The translations under genes were made by a program, and so were the position numbers. The notes beneath the pieces were generated by a model. The model saw only the letters and a program-made list of their open reading frames with translations. It searched no databases and was not told where the DNA came from. From Cricetomys ansorgei (Eukaryota; Chordata; Mammalia; Rodentia; Nesomyidae), in NCBI GenBank assembly GCA_026225945.1, contig JAMJFZ010001222.1, positions 1,192,501 through 1,256,500 of the forward strand: 64,000 bases of DNA. Reading direction: 5' to 3'. Shown piece by piece: positions 42,545-53,989 of the stretch. Position 1 is the stretch's first letter; each line of letters starts with the position of its first letter.

Positions 42545-43465
42545 AAATTCAATTAATAATTAGTTCATTAATGAGGTAATTATTACTATTCTTTTATTTA
42601 CTTGAGGCTTTAAGAAATTGTATAAAACTTAGATCCCTCTCCCTGCCTCCAAATAAAAGCAAGATGTATTTTGTATTGCATGCAAACAAAAAGAACCATG
42701 TTGACACTTGGTGCTCTGATATAAGAAGATGGTTAATATAGTAATCCTTAGACAAGTCTAATTTGAAACTCCCTGCTGACAGATGACACGATGTGGCATT
42801 TATTTGTAGTGGTATTTATAAAGATTAGCTAGCTCATCTAAAGTATGGGTGAAAATAAAATTGTTAAAGCATTTATGGTATCTACACAGAATTGTTCTTT
42901 ACAATTAAATGAGTCTATCTCAGGCTCTACACTGCAGTATTTTACAGAAACACTTAATAATCTGTATCAGGGTCAGCTTATGTAGGCAATAGCCAAATCC
43001 ATCCTGCTACGTATTTTTGTGAGTAAAGCTACTGAAAAACTTGGTGCTCATTTCTTTGTATTCGCCCATAGCTCTTGTCACACTCAGCAACAGAGCTGAA
43101 TCCCTGGAGCGGAGACGAGTGGTCTTGAAAGCCTAAAATATTTACTTCCTGTCCTTTTCCAGAGTGTATGGACCCTCATTGATAAGGTGTGTGAGGAACA
43201 AACAGCTACCTAAAACACTAAGTGTAAACAGCACATTTTTTTCTATAAAATGCTACTTGCTCATGGGACAGAAACTGTGTGCTTGGGTAGATTCAGTAGT
43301 AACCCCCAGAGAAAGTGTTTCTTCAAAAGCTGGATAAATGATTGATAGAAAAAAGGGAGCTAGAGGGTGGCCAGTATCACTTTCCAGTAATTCAGTAGCT
43401 TGAGATTATTTGCTTTGTCTGAATAAAATAAAAATGTCATTTTCATACATGCATCCGTATGTATG
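42545..43465. other. Repeat-poor intron sequence
   Basis: No SINE or LTR recognised. Possible conserved noncoding DNA. Confidence 0.4.
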
Positions 43466-43469
43466 TACG

Positions 43470-43548
43470 TGCAGTCTTGGAGATTGAATCCAGCTCTTGA
43501 ACATGCTGGTCAGATATTCCACTTCTGAGCCATATCTGCAGTCTTGTT
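43470..43548 (-). repeat. tRNA-like (ID/B4-type) SINE fragment (antisense)
   Basis: CTTGGAGATTGAATCCAGC, GAACATGCTGGTCAG and CTGAGCCATATCTGCAG. Confidence 0.6.
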
Positions 43549-43599
43549 AGTCACATTCACATTATTATTATTATTCTTCACATTATTATTGTTTTGTTA

Positions 43600-43715
43600 T
43601 TTATTTCGAGACAGAGTCTTAGTCTGTATGCCAGGGTGCCCCAAATCTCACTGTATAACCCAGACTGGCCTCAGACTGCATTAGAGACGTGAGCCACCAT
43701 CCCTGGTAACTTTAT
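43600..43715 (-). repeat. Old B1 SINE (antisense)
   Basis: TCGAGACAGAGTCTTAGTC, CCAGACTGGCCTCAGACTG and GAGCCACCATCCCTGG. Confidence 0.75.
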
Positions 43716-43847
43716 ACAGATCAAAATAATGTCTTAAACGTATATTGATTGAATAATATTAATATTCATTGTTATCGTCAGTTTTTAAAATTGTTATGAT
43801 TAAAGGTATAGAAGACTGATATCTTGATAGAAGAATAGGTGGGTTTC

Positions 43848-44322
43848 TTTGTTTTGTTTTGGTTTGGTTTGGCTTGGTTTGTTTTGTTTTGGTTTGGTTT
43901 GGTTTGGTTTGGTTTGGTTTGGTTTGGTTTTGGTTTGGTTTGTTTTGGTTTGTTTTGGTTTTGGTTTGTTTTGGTTTGGTTTGGTTTGGTTTGGCTTGGC
44001 TTGGTTTGTTTTGGTTTGGTTTGGTTTGTTTTGTTTTGGTTTGGTTTGGTTTGGTTTGTTTTGTTTTGGTTTGGTTTGTTTTGTCTTGGTTTGTTTTGTT
44101 TTGGTTTGGTTTGGTTTGGTTTGGTTTTGGTTTGGTTTGTTTTGTTTTGTTTTGGTTTGTTTTGGTTTGTTTTGTTTTGGTTTGGTTTGTTTTGGTTTGT
44201 TTTGGTTTGGTTTGTTTTGTTTTGTTTTGTTTTGGTTTGGTTTGTTTTGGTTTGGTTTGTTTTGTTTTGTTTTGTTTTGGTTTGGTTTGGTTTGGTTTGG
44301 TTTGGTTTGGTTTGGTTTGGGT
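43848..44322. repeat. (GGTTT/GTTTT)n pentanucleotide array, about 475 bp
   Basis: Almost only G and T on the plus strand, mixing TTTGG and TTTTG units, with rare C interruptions (GGCTTGG). Five is not a multiple of three, so all frames repeat and lack stops; the long open frames on both strands are artefacts. Confidence 0.97.
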
Positions 44323-44329
44323 TAACTTC

Positions 44330-47300
44330 AACTGGACTAATTGGCCTTGAAGGCTGGGTTGGCTAGCGATCATTCTACTCCTGTCTGATTAGGTTCTGGA
44401 AAGAGGTGACATTGGGACTTATCTTTTATATTTGGGTAAAAAATTCTGTTCACTCCCTCACTTTCCATCCGTGGATCATTTAGTTTGGTTCATTTCACAG
44501 TGATAGAAATGCTGTTTGTAGATTTTAAAGTTAAAAATTTCTGTGTGAATCTTACTTTCTTTTTAGGATGTCATCGTCAATGTAACTATAGAACAACTTT
44601 AAGGTCATGCCCATGGGAAGTGTCCTGTGCAGTGATAGTCTATACCATGTTTTGACATAGATATGATATCAACATTCTGATTGTCTTACATTTAAAAAGC
44701 TGTACATTAGGTTTTATGGTTTTGTTTTCTGGGAATTTTTTCCTGAGGACTCTTATCCTGTTAATGAATACTTTGAGAATGTTCTGTGCTGTCGTCATCA
44801 ATTGCAAACTTAGAAAAATTATTTACACCTTTAGAGAAAGCACTGTGGCGCTCATCTTTTGTCCTGTATCAGCACTAGGATTTTAGTGCTGTTAAATAAA
44901 TGGATCTTGTCATTTTGTTCTGCTACAATTTTCACAGCTGCTGAGATTGACTTGCGGGTGGACTCCTGGTGGGCTCTCAGTGTGTTAAACCACAGAACCA
45001 GCCTCAGGGTCAGGGTTCACCTAGCTGCCCTGCACTGAGTCGGCCTTACAGGGATCACCCTTTGTTAGCACAATGATGTCTTTACTTAGGAATTGCCTTT
45101 TAAATACTTAAAATTGAAAGCAACAAAGGAGAACAGGGTAGCAGACCAGGCTCCTGGGTTGAGGAGAATACAGATTCCCACAAACTATCAGAATTCATCT
45201 GAATTCTGTGGGTGTTTGATGTCTTATAAGACAAAAATGATCATTTGATAGATAATTTATTTCTGTGATGAGCAATTCTTAGGCCTAAGTAAATAAAGGC
45301 AATCTACCCAAGGTGTTGTGATCCATGAACTTATTTCATATATGCTTGAGAAAAATCTACTTAAAACTATTGGAAAAATATATTGATAGCAGGAATTAAA
45401 CTTCATTGGCAATGGGGCTTTTGTTTTGTGTTCTTGAAATAAATAAATAGGACTAAAAATTTTAAATTGTTGTGATATAATTTTAAGATGTAATTCTTAT
45501 CTATTTTTATCCTCAAATGAAAACTTTGTGTTAGACAGCCTATAGAAAAGCAATTTGGGGTGTATACTTTAAAAAAAAATTTTTTTTCTGTCTTGTGAAA
45601 TGAAAATAAAGATTTTTCTATAAAATATATTAGTCATATGCTTTGTTTTTTAACTGAAATACAAACAGCTGTGGCTTACATGTAAAATACATAGTTTAGG
45701 ACTTGAATTATTTTCCTTGAATAAATAGTTATTTTCAGTTTAATTACAAGAAATCAGTTCTGTGGTGACAGAAATGGTTTAAAGGAAGTGTGTCTTAAAT
45801 ATGAATTAGTGGCTTCTCTGAATCATGAGATAAATTAGTTTAATTACACATGGCGATTTTCTTGGCTAGTGATGTAATATGAAATTCTCCCTTTCCCCTC
45901 CCTTAAAACTCAAGCCAATTAAAAGAACTTTTAAGCTCTTTGTCACAGGCCACCATGGAGGTCTGCAGAGAAGAACTTTTAATCCAATAAACATTTCATT
46001 TAGATCATGAAAAGAAAACATGGGGAGACGTTCCTATAAAAGAGGGGGTTACTATGATTCTACTCATGAAGAGATATAAGGAATTTGCCAAATTAACTAA
46101 GAGGTCCTCATATTTAACGCACAAACGTGTCAAAACTAACAGAATCATTATTTAATTTGCTTGAACTCTACATTGAGGAAATTCTGAAAAGCCACAACTG
46201 TTTTCTTCAAAGCCTCCACTGTGGCGCTGGTTGGGCAGGGCAGAGGGAGGTTGTGAGAAATCCAGATAGCACTTAGCCCTGGCCGGAGCTGGTCAGAAAA
46301 GGGAATAGATAATTAGGCATAATTAGCGTGTGTGAATCGTCGTCTCTCTGCCCTTAGCCTGAATAAATTTTGAAGAAAAAAAACCCTCATGGTGCAAAGC
46401 CTTTGATGTAGGAGGAGTCATTGTGGCTTGGCAGCCACAGGCAGGGTTTTATACTTTTGACATAATGGTTGTGGTACAGAGAGACTGAATGGACCCTGCA
46501 CCCCCCTGTCTGCTCTTTACCAAGGACTTTTGGATTCTCTTGAAACAAAAATGCATCACAAGTTTTCAGTTGTCCCTAATGAGGTAGCGGACCTCATCAG
46601 CGCTCAGGGGAAGCCATCTTTAGCTTTGTTTAAATCTTAATCATAGGTTTTTGTTTTGTTTTGTTTTGTTTTTCTGGGAAATCTGTTTTTTTTTAAATCA
46701 ACACTTCTCACTCCCGACTCCTTAGCTTGCACCTCTAGTAAAGAAAGGGCCGATGCACAGGGACGCCAGGCGGAAAGGGTACCACACAAAGGACGTGTTC
46801 TTGCGATTTCAATCCCTCCCAGTTTGATGGATTTTTCTGCCTTCACATCAGAAACATTCTAGTAAGATTGTTTTGTAAGAAAGATGATAGGAAATCATAC
46901 AGGGATACCTTGAGATTGCTTTTCGAAAAGAACTTATCTCAAAATTGAAATGACACTAAGTAAGATGAAAGTGTGATTAGATACAGCAAAGTTGGAAATG
47001 AGATCAGTTCGGTTAAAGTATTACTCAATATACTCACTGTAAACTTTGTTTTATTTTTGCGTGAGATACAGGTCTGGGAACCTGGTTTTGTGTCTCCAGG
47101 ACTCTGTGCGGTGTTATTTCAATCCTGGGAAAGAAGAGCTCGTTCTTGAGAAAGCATTGCATCTACTTTGAAATTTTTGAGTGATCAGGAACAAACAAGT
47201 CACCTAAAACCTAGTGTTAATTTATTTTGGTAGTTCATTTGATGCCAAAAATATTTTCAAATTAATCCTCAGCAAAAATAAATTAGTCACTTTGAAACTC

Positions 47301-48640
47301 AGAAGTAACCCACACGTGCGCAAGCGTGGAGGGGCTAAGGCGACTTAGAATGCTCAGTCCCAGAGCAGTGTACTAGCTAAGTCCGCTGTTCTGACAAATC
47401 CAACCTCTCCCACCAGCTACTTGGCATTGCATGAAAAAAAAACAACCTACCCTTTGGATATGTACGTGTCCAAACTGCATTCTAGTTAATATTCTTCCCT
47501 CACCATATCTTAATTGTAATTTAGTCATTGGCAATCCATTCCTTCATGTGTAATCTACAAATCAATTTTTGTAAGTGTCACTTTGCTTAAGGATAGCTTT
47601 CTTATGACGTTGTGATTCCAGGTAGACTTCTTTCAAGCCACGATGCTCTGGGATGCGTTTGGCTATTTAACCCACTTTGCATATTGTGCCATTTGTAGAA
47701 TAAAGTAGCCTTTCATACTTGAAGTTGATTTGAACTCTGAAAGGCAACACCTGAACATCTCACAAAACTGGATAATTATGGCTGATTGTGTTTTTCAGGT
47801 ATAGGTCACAAGAAATTCATTTGGGGTAAAGTATGTACAAAGCTAAGAAATATGCAGATTTCCTGTTGTAGGATTGTGTAAAAATTATTTACAGTTAATA
47901 CTTGCATAAAGGTTAGAAAGGTTGATGAAGTGATATTTAGTTTTGCTTTACTATTCACTGCATGTCAGAATGTAATTATGACTGATTCATGAAACTGTCT
48001 TAGAAACGAACCATCTTTATTAAAATGCTGATCAAGATAAGAGCTGACAGTAATAAAGAATAGAACATTTTAGTCTTGTTGCTTTTGAATGATTGCTAAT
48101 TACCCCAGAGGTCATGTATAGTGCTTGGTAGGATTCATTGACATTATTTCTTTTAAGTCTGCTGTTTCAACAACATCTGAGCATGAAGACACAAACTGTG
48201 CACAGTGAACAATAGTTTGGCCAAGTTCTCCGGGCTCCAAATACCTAAGACATTGTTTTCCTACTATGTGAATTTAGTTTTTCTCTGTCAAAATTATAAT
48301 TATCCTACGGGTGCTTGGCACAAAATGCTTTGTGTGTTCATTTGTGTTGGCTGACTGTGTCCATGTTTCCATTTTTCAGTTGGTCTCATGCATTATACAT
48401 AGGCTATTGAAGCCGTATGTCTCATAATATACATAAACATATAAAATTAGTAAAAAGGAACATTCATTGGCACATAAGTTAGAATCCATAGAAAGGACTT
48501 CCCAATGGATAATTAGAATTTACTCTTACTATCAGTGGCTAGTGTTCAATTTACCTGTTTTTTAATTATATAAAAGAGCTTTGTCATTGTCTTTAAAGAT
48601 GTGTGGGAATCTGTATATTCTATTCCTTAGCCTATAATGC
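44330..48640. other. Repeat-poor 4.3-kb block
   Basis: No SINE, LTR or recent L1 signature, in contrast with the rest of this intron. It includes 46200-46560 with paired AATTAG motifs (46311 and 46321). A GTTTT run sits at 46650-46672. No exon is recognised. Candidate regulatory DNA of Afg1l or a neighbour; inference only. Confidence 0.45.
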
Positions 48641-48899
48641 TTCGTAGTATATATATATATGTAAAATTAGGTTATGTGGTCAAACTCATCGTATCTTAAG
48701 TAAACTTTAAAATTCTTTATAACCCAAAATAATAATAATATATATGTACACATGTAGATAGATATAGATGTATAGATATAGAGATATCCACACACAAACC
48801 ACACGCTGTCCCAAGCACTCCACATGTCTGTGTAGTTTCCATATGACAGAAAAACTAAGAGATTACAAAGTTCATCTTTAAATCAGACTTGTTGATCAT

Positions 48900-49035
48900 T
48901 ATAAAAAAAAGATGGAGCTGGGAGAAAGACTGAGGACTGGATCTGGGTGAAGCTGGAGGACTCATGGGGGATGAATATGATCAAAACGCATTGCATGCAT
49001 GCATGAAATTCTCACAGAATTATACATTTTTTAAG
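48900..49035 (+). repeat. Rodent L1 3' end fragment (sense)
   Basis: GGATGAATATGATCAAAACG, ATTGCATGCATGCATGAAAT and TCTCACAGAATTATACA resemble the 3' tail of rodent L1 elements. Confidence 0.6.
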
Positions 49036-49039
49036 AAAG

Positions 49040-50295
49040 CCATTTTTGTGAGCCTGGCTCTGTCACTGACTATAGTGAGCCCCTAAAATCTTGAGAATTT
49101 TTTCACCTGCAAGCAATGAGATTGGACTACAAGATTGTGCAGGCCCTTGTAATGCCATGAATTTTTAAAATCAAATTTAGAAGTTCACTGTAATTTCTGT
49201 CTTGAGCTGTGATGTATTTCATTTCTGAACAGTGTTCTAAATGTGGTGTTAAAGTCCCAGGCTAGCCAGTCTACAGAAGCCTAAATGCCTCACATAGCAA
49301 ATAATGGACCTTGTGAAATAAAAGAAAGTAATATTTAGATTTCAGCATGCATCTATTAGTTGCTTAGTCACTGGAGATTTTAGTGTTGCTGATATATAAA
49401 TGCTGCCATTAAGGAATTTAGGATGGTATAGTACAAAAAATCAACAAATAACTATAATATAATGAGCCTGCTGTAGTGTGCTACAGAGAGCAAGAATGGT
49501 TAGCTGTGCAGGGGAAACAGTGCCGCTGAGGGAGGGTGAGTGACGGCGTGGGGACCGAGTGAACTCTGAATGGATGTGTGTGTTTACAGATGGGAGAGAG
49601 TTATAACCCGAGCTTCTTCCTGCTTCTTGCCAGCAGCCCGTAGTCTGCGTGTTGTTATTCCATTTGGAATGAAGTGAACACTTCCCTATGAAAACTGATA
49701 AGACTTAAAAGGGAGAAGAGGGGTGTAGAGGAGGGAAAGCTAGAAATAAGTAGAGTGTATATGTGAGAAGTTACTTGACCTTGAGTTAAGAAAGGCAGGA
49801 ATAGAAAGAGCTGAGAAATACAGAACAAGGCATATGGAACAGCTCTTTTTGAGGGCATAGCAAGGATGGACTGTACTCTAGGTTGTAACTAGAGGCTTAC
49901 AAAGCCCACTGCACATGGGAAGACCAACTGCCAAGAGAGGGGTGTGCTTGCTGAGTGTGCTGTGATCCGGAGAGTGCTTGGAGATGAACTGTAGTGACTG
50001 GGATGGCCTCGGCCAATCAGAGCCAACTCTGGGCCTGGATAAAGTCACACCATACTGGTCTATTCTGGTGAGAGCCGGTACACAGAAATGCCTTGCCCGT
50101 GTATGCTGACTGGGTTTCAGAGTGTGAAGGGACTGTAGAAACACCTATTCTAGGACCTTATTATAGACTTTGGCCAACTGAAGCTTATGTCCGCTCTCAT
50201 TTTCCTTAAGACTGCCCAGCTAGCAGCAGAACTGGGTTTAGAATCCAGACTTCCTGTTCTTTATTGAGAGTTCCTTCCATCAAACCATGTTGCAC
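49040..50295. other. Intronic unique sequence
   Basis: Nothing recognised. Purine-rich at 49680-49860. Confidence 0.45.
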
Positions 50296-50297
50296 AG

Positions 50298-50334
50298 TGT
50301 GTGCACGTGTGTGCGTGCGCGTGCGTGCGCTCAT
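50298..50334. repeat. GTGC/GCGT microsatellite
   Basis: GTGTGCACGTGTGTGCGTGC and GCGTGCGTGCGC, an alternating purine-pyrimidine run with Z-DNA potential. Confidence 0.85.
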
Positions 50335-50339
50335 TATAT

Positions 50340-51044
50340 TTGTATATTTTATACATTATAACCTTTGGGTAGAATGAATGATTTTATATTGTTTTATCAA
50401 TCAGAAACTCTTTATCCTTGTTGTATAGCTGTGTAATCTGCCTTATTTACCCAGCTGTGGTCTTACACATCGTGAGTTGCGCAGAGTGAGACTCAAAACC
50501 TGTTTTTAGCTAACAGCTTGACCGCACTCTTCGGTTTCTTTTAGGAGGAGCGGCTACTGGATTGACTAAAGCTGCGTTTTTTCATCTTCAAGTAAAAGTG
50601 CTAATGAATGATGGCAGAGAAAAAGCTAAAGAATGACATAAAGAGAGAAGAACCAGAGTTTAGAATTTTATAAGTGCTATATTGGATACCATAAACTCTT
50701 ATTAGTCAAGTGCACAGAAATGAGCAGAGGCCATTTTTAAAGCTAATAGTTTACTGGGATTTAGTTTTCTTCACAATTTCAGAGTGTGATTATAAGAATT
50801 GTATGCTGTGAGTTTTGCATATTTTTTTTTTCAAGGCAAGGACACATATTTTTAATACAGCCAGAAGAGTACTGTGTTTTGTTTGTGTTGCGTGGGCAAT
50901 TCTTTCTTACCCTGGTTATTTGCAGAAGAAGGAAAATCCTTTCGGTAAACTGCTGGTTGTGAAAAAACTATATTTTTCAAAGAGATGTGTATTCTGGGAG
51001 GTTCCTGTCACCTGGAAGGTCTCTTATATAGTTTTGTTGTTGTT
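50340..51044. other. Intronic unique sequence
   Basis: AT-rich, with a short T-run at 50822. No exon recognised. Confidence 0.45.
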
Positions 51045-51303
51045 GTTGCTTGTGTGTGTGTGGTGTATGTGTGGTGTGTGCGTGTGTGTGCATGTATGAG
51101 TGTGTGTGTGTATGTGTGTGTGTGTCTGTGTGTGTGGTGTGTGTGTCTGTGTGTGTGCATGTGTGTGTAGTGTGTGGATGCATGTGCATGTATGAGTGTG
51201 TGAGTGTGGTGTGTGTGTCTGTATGTGCGTGTGTGTCTGTGTGTCTGGTTGTGTGTGTGTATGTGGTGTGTGTGGTGTGTGTGTGTGGTGTGTGTATGTG
51301 GTG

Positions 51304-51334
<31 letters not shown>

Positions 51335-51382
51335 TATGTGGTGTGTGTGTGCATGTGTGTGTGTGTGTGTGTGTGCATGCTT
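51045..51382. repeat. GT-rich microsatellite, about 340 bp
   Basis: GTGTGTG runs with GGTGTGTG, ATGTGTG and CTGTGTG variants. The Cys/Val-rich and His/Thr-rich open frames are artefacts. Confidence 0.97.
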
Positions 51383-51793
51383 ACTGAATAACACGCTCCC
51401 CATTACCTCTCTTCCCTCTCTTTTCCCCTGCTCCCCATCCTGCTTCTCTCCTCTCCTCAGGAAGAGTCACTATTAAAATCTCAGTTTAAAGTATTTTGTT
51501 GAGGATTCAGGTGCAGGTATATCTGGATAGATTCTCAAAATATGGTTTTGTTTTGTTGTAAATTAATGGAATTGTAGGTCTTAATCTGAGTTGTGCTTTT
51601 TAAGAGACTGTTATAAATTTACTTCTTTAACTGTGGGACTAGCCTAGAGCTGAAAAGGGGTTGAAGTGTGCTTTGAGCCCCGGACTTTCTCACCCTGAGG
51701 AAATCTCAGCTGCTCTCAGCTGTTCCCCTTTTTCTTACTCTAATAGCTAGCAAAGCTCCTCCAGTGCTGCCATGTCTTATGACACACAGCACC

Positions 51794-52311
51794 TGTTAAA
51801 TCCTGCCGTCCAAGATACATGGCCTGCTCAATGTTTATATGAACACTGCAGCCGGAGACCCTGGGCTGGAATTTCTCTCTCCCTATATGACCTTATAAGA
51901 GTTCTTCCCCTGGCTCCTGTGAGACCTCTGCTTATGCAAGGGAGGCTTCCTCAAGACTTTTGGCCCCAGCCAATAACATGCGACCATCCATATCTGGTTG
52001 TGAGCCCCCACATGCAAATAGAGCTCTCCTGGTGTCACTGCCCTAGCCAATGGCTTATCACCACATAAGGCACGCCCCCTTCCTCTCTACCTATATATGT
52101 CATTCCCCTTGCTTCAGTAAACTGCTGTACACACTGACACTGCCTCCTGGGAAGTCGGTTTCCCTTCAGCTCTCAGCCTCCACTTGGAACCTTGGAACCT
52201 TGGAACCCAGGATGAGTCCCTACCTGTTCCTTCCTCCTCAAGGCCGAACTGGTAGGCAACAGCTTAGCTATTCCCCCAGGGTCACCAGCAAGCGAGGACC
52301 TACATTTAACA
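51794..52311 (+). mobile_element. Solo LTR-like element, 518 bp
   Basis: Bounded by TGTTAAAT at 51794 and its reverse complement ATTTAACA ending at 52311, the TG...CA layout of retroviral LTRs. Inside are CCAATAACATG and CCAATGGC (CCAAT-like), a TATATA box at about 52091, and an AGTAAA polyadenylation-like signal at about 52115. TTGGAACC occurs three times in tandem at 52184-52208. No flanking target-site duplication is evident, and there is no internal retroviral coding sequence. Family not named. Confidence 0.65.
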
Positions 52312-52319
52312 ATTTGTTA

Positions 52320-52490
52320 CATTGTGTGTGTGTTTGTACATGTATTCTGCAGCACATGTGGAGGTCAGAGGACAACTTGTAAGAAGTTGGTTCTGTCCTT
52401 CCACTGTGTGGTCCTCTGAGATTAAATTGAGGTCCTCAGACTTTGTGACAGGTACCCTTACCTGCTGAGTCATCTCACCAGCCTATAAAT
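52320..52490 (-). repeat. B2-family SINE (antisense)
   Basis: GGTCAGAGGACAACTTGTAA, TTGAGGTCCTCAGACTTTG and TGCTGAGTCATCTCACCAGC. Confidence 0.85.
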
Positions 52491-52539
52491 TAACTTCTGT
52501 CAATTCTTAAAACAAAAATAATGGAATTTATTTTTTCAT

Positions 52540-52695
52540 TTTGGGAGGGCATGCCATGGCACAAATGTGGAAACCAGAAGACAACTTGTGGGGCCCTGTT
52601 TTCCCTTTCTATCATGTGGGTCCTGGGATCGAACTCAGGTCATCAGACTTGAGGCAAATGCCTTTACCTACTGAGCCATTTTACTGGTCCATAAA
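52540..52695 (-). repeat. B2-family SINE (antisense)
   Basis: ACCAGAAGACAACTTGTGGG, GAACTCAGGTCATCAGACTT and CTGAGCCATTTTACTGGTCC. Confidence 0.85.
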
Positions 52696-52959
52696 TTAAC
52701 TTTTTACAGAATGATTGCAGTTATTATTGTGATTGCTCTGTGACAGTGTTATAAACATAACCATGGTTAAGCATTTACTTTTTGGAGGAAGTGTCATATT
52801 TACCCAACTTCTGGTCTAAATAGAAACTGGACATCTTACAAACAGAAACACATGAACTCTGTAGCTTTTCCCCTCTTGTGTTTCCACTTTCCTGATGAAT
52901 AGGAACAGCTCTCCATGTCAATCTCAGAAGTCCTCCTTTTGTTTTCTACTCCTGTGCTG

Positions 52960-53280
52960 AAATAATTTTAAAGTCATATGTGTGAGTTCCTTTCCTGTTG
53001 CTATTTTTATAGTGAAGAAGAGTTTTGTTTTGGTTCATGGCTGTGGACCTAGGGCAGCATTTGGTGATGGCCTTTTTGTTGGTAGATTCTGAGGTAGTGC
53101 AGATATTGCGTACAAGAGACTGGTGACATGTTTGCATCTGTGATGCGTGCTGACATGTGTGTCTTCTGATCTCAGTATGCAGACATTCATCTTCAGCTCC
53201 ACCCTTACACACTAGTGGGATGGATTGCCCATCTTGTATTATCTCACATTGGGGAGTAAACTCCAATGAAGAATCAACCA
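52960..53280 (-). repeat. Old interspersed repeat, uncertain class
   Basis: GAGTTCCTTTCCTGTTGC, GGTGATGGCCTTTTTGTTGG and GAGACTGGTGACATGTTTGC resemble antisense MaLR-type sequence; too diverged for a firm call. Confidence 0.35.
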
Positions 53281-53634
53281 AAATGAAATATGTATGAAAA
53301 TCCCATTTCGAAACCTGTTACTTTCTAAGCTAATTTACAAATAAAAACAAAATATAATTATAAAAAGAAAATATCACTGATATATTGCTTCATATTCACC
53401 ATAATTGCTGAAGTGATCTATCGAGCAATCAATTGCCCGTTGTAGGTTTATAGCAGCATGAGGACAGTATTTTATTACTTCTGACTGGGTCACCGACTTG
53501 GCCCAGGAAACTGAAATGGTCTTAAGTGGCACTCAAGGTCTTAAATAATTGTTTTAGATTCTCTACAGTTTCTCACTAATATGTTAAAGACAATAAATAC
53601 TGTATTTTATGAGTCCAAATATATATTTTGATTT

Positions 53635-53842
53635 ATTTATGTTTATTTTTGTGTTTATGGTGTTTTGTCTGATATTTAAGTGCACCCCGTGTGTGCAGTG
53701 CCCTCAGAGGCCAGAACAAGGTGTCAGATTCTCTGGAACTAGATGAAGGTTGTGAGCTCTCATGGAAGTACTGGCAACCGAATCTGGCCCTCTACAAGAG
53801 CAAGTGCTCTTAGCTGCTGAGCCTTCTCTCCAGTGCCCCTAA
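53635..53842 (-). repeat. B2-family SINE (antisense)
   Basis: GCACCCCGTGTGTGCAGTGC, CTGGAACTAGATGAAGG and GCTGAGCCTTCTCTCCAGTG. Confidence 0.85.
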
Positions 53843-53989
53843 ACACTAAAAAAGAAGCCAGCTTATCTAAGAGAGAAGAGAGACAAAGTAAATTGTTAGC
53901 ATTCCAAACAAGACCTCTAGTTTACAACAGAGTTGCTCCAAGCTGATGATTTTCTTCTTTTTCTGGACGGTGACAGTGGTAGTGTCTCT

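Noticed and set aside
43759..44373. 204-codon Asn/Gln/Thr/Lys/Pro repeat protein (minus) and Trp/Phe/Gly/Leu proteins (plus)
   Set aside because: Translations of a GGTTT/GTTTT array; no independent coding evidence.
50530..50640. Possible extra Afg1l exon after TTTCTTTTAG at 50535-50544
   Set aside because: The acceptor-like site is followed by a stop (TGA) in the required frame, the sequence does not resemble AFG1, and exons e and f already join in frame.
50977..51476. His/Thr-rich and Cys/Val-rich open frames
   Set aside because: Translations of a GT microsatellite.
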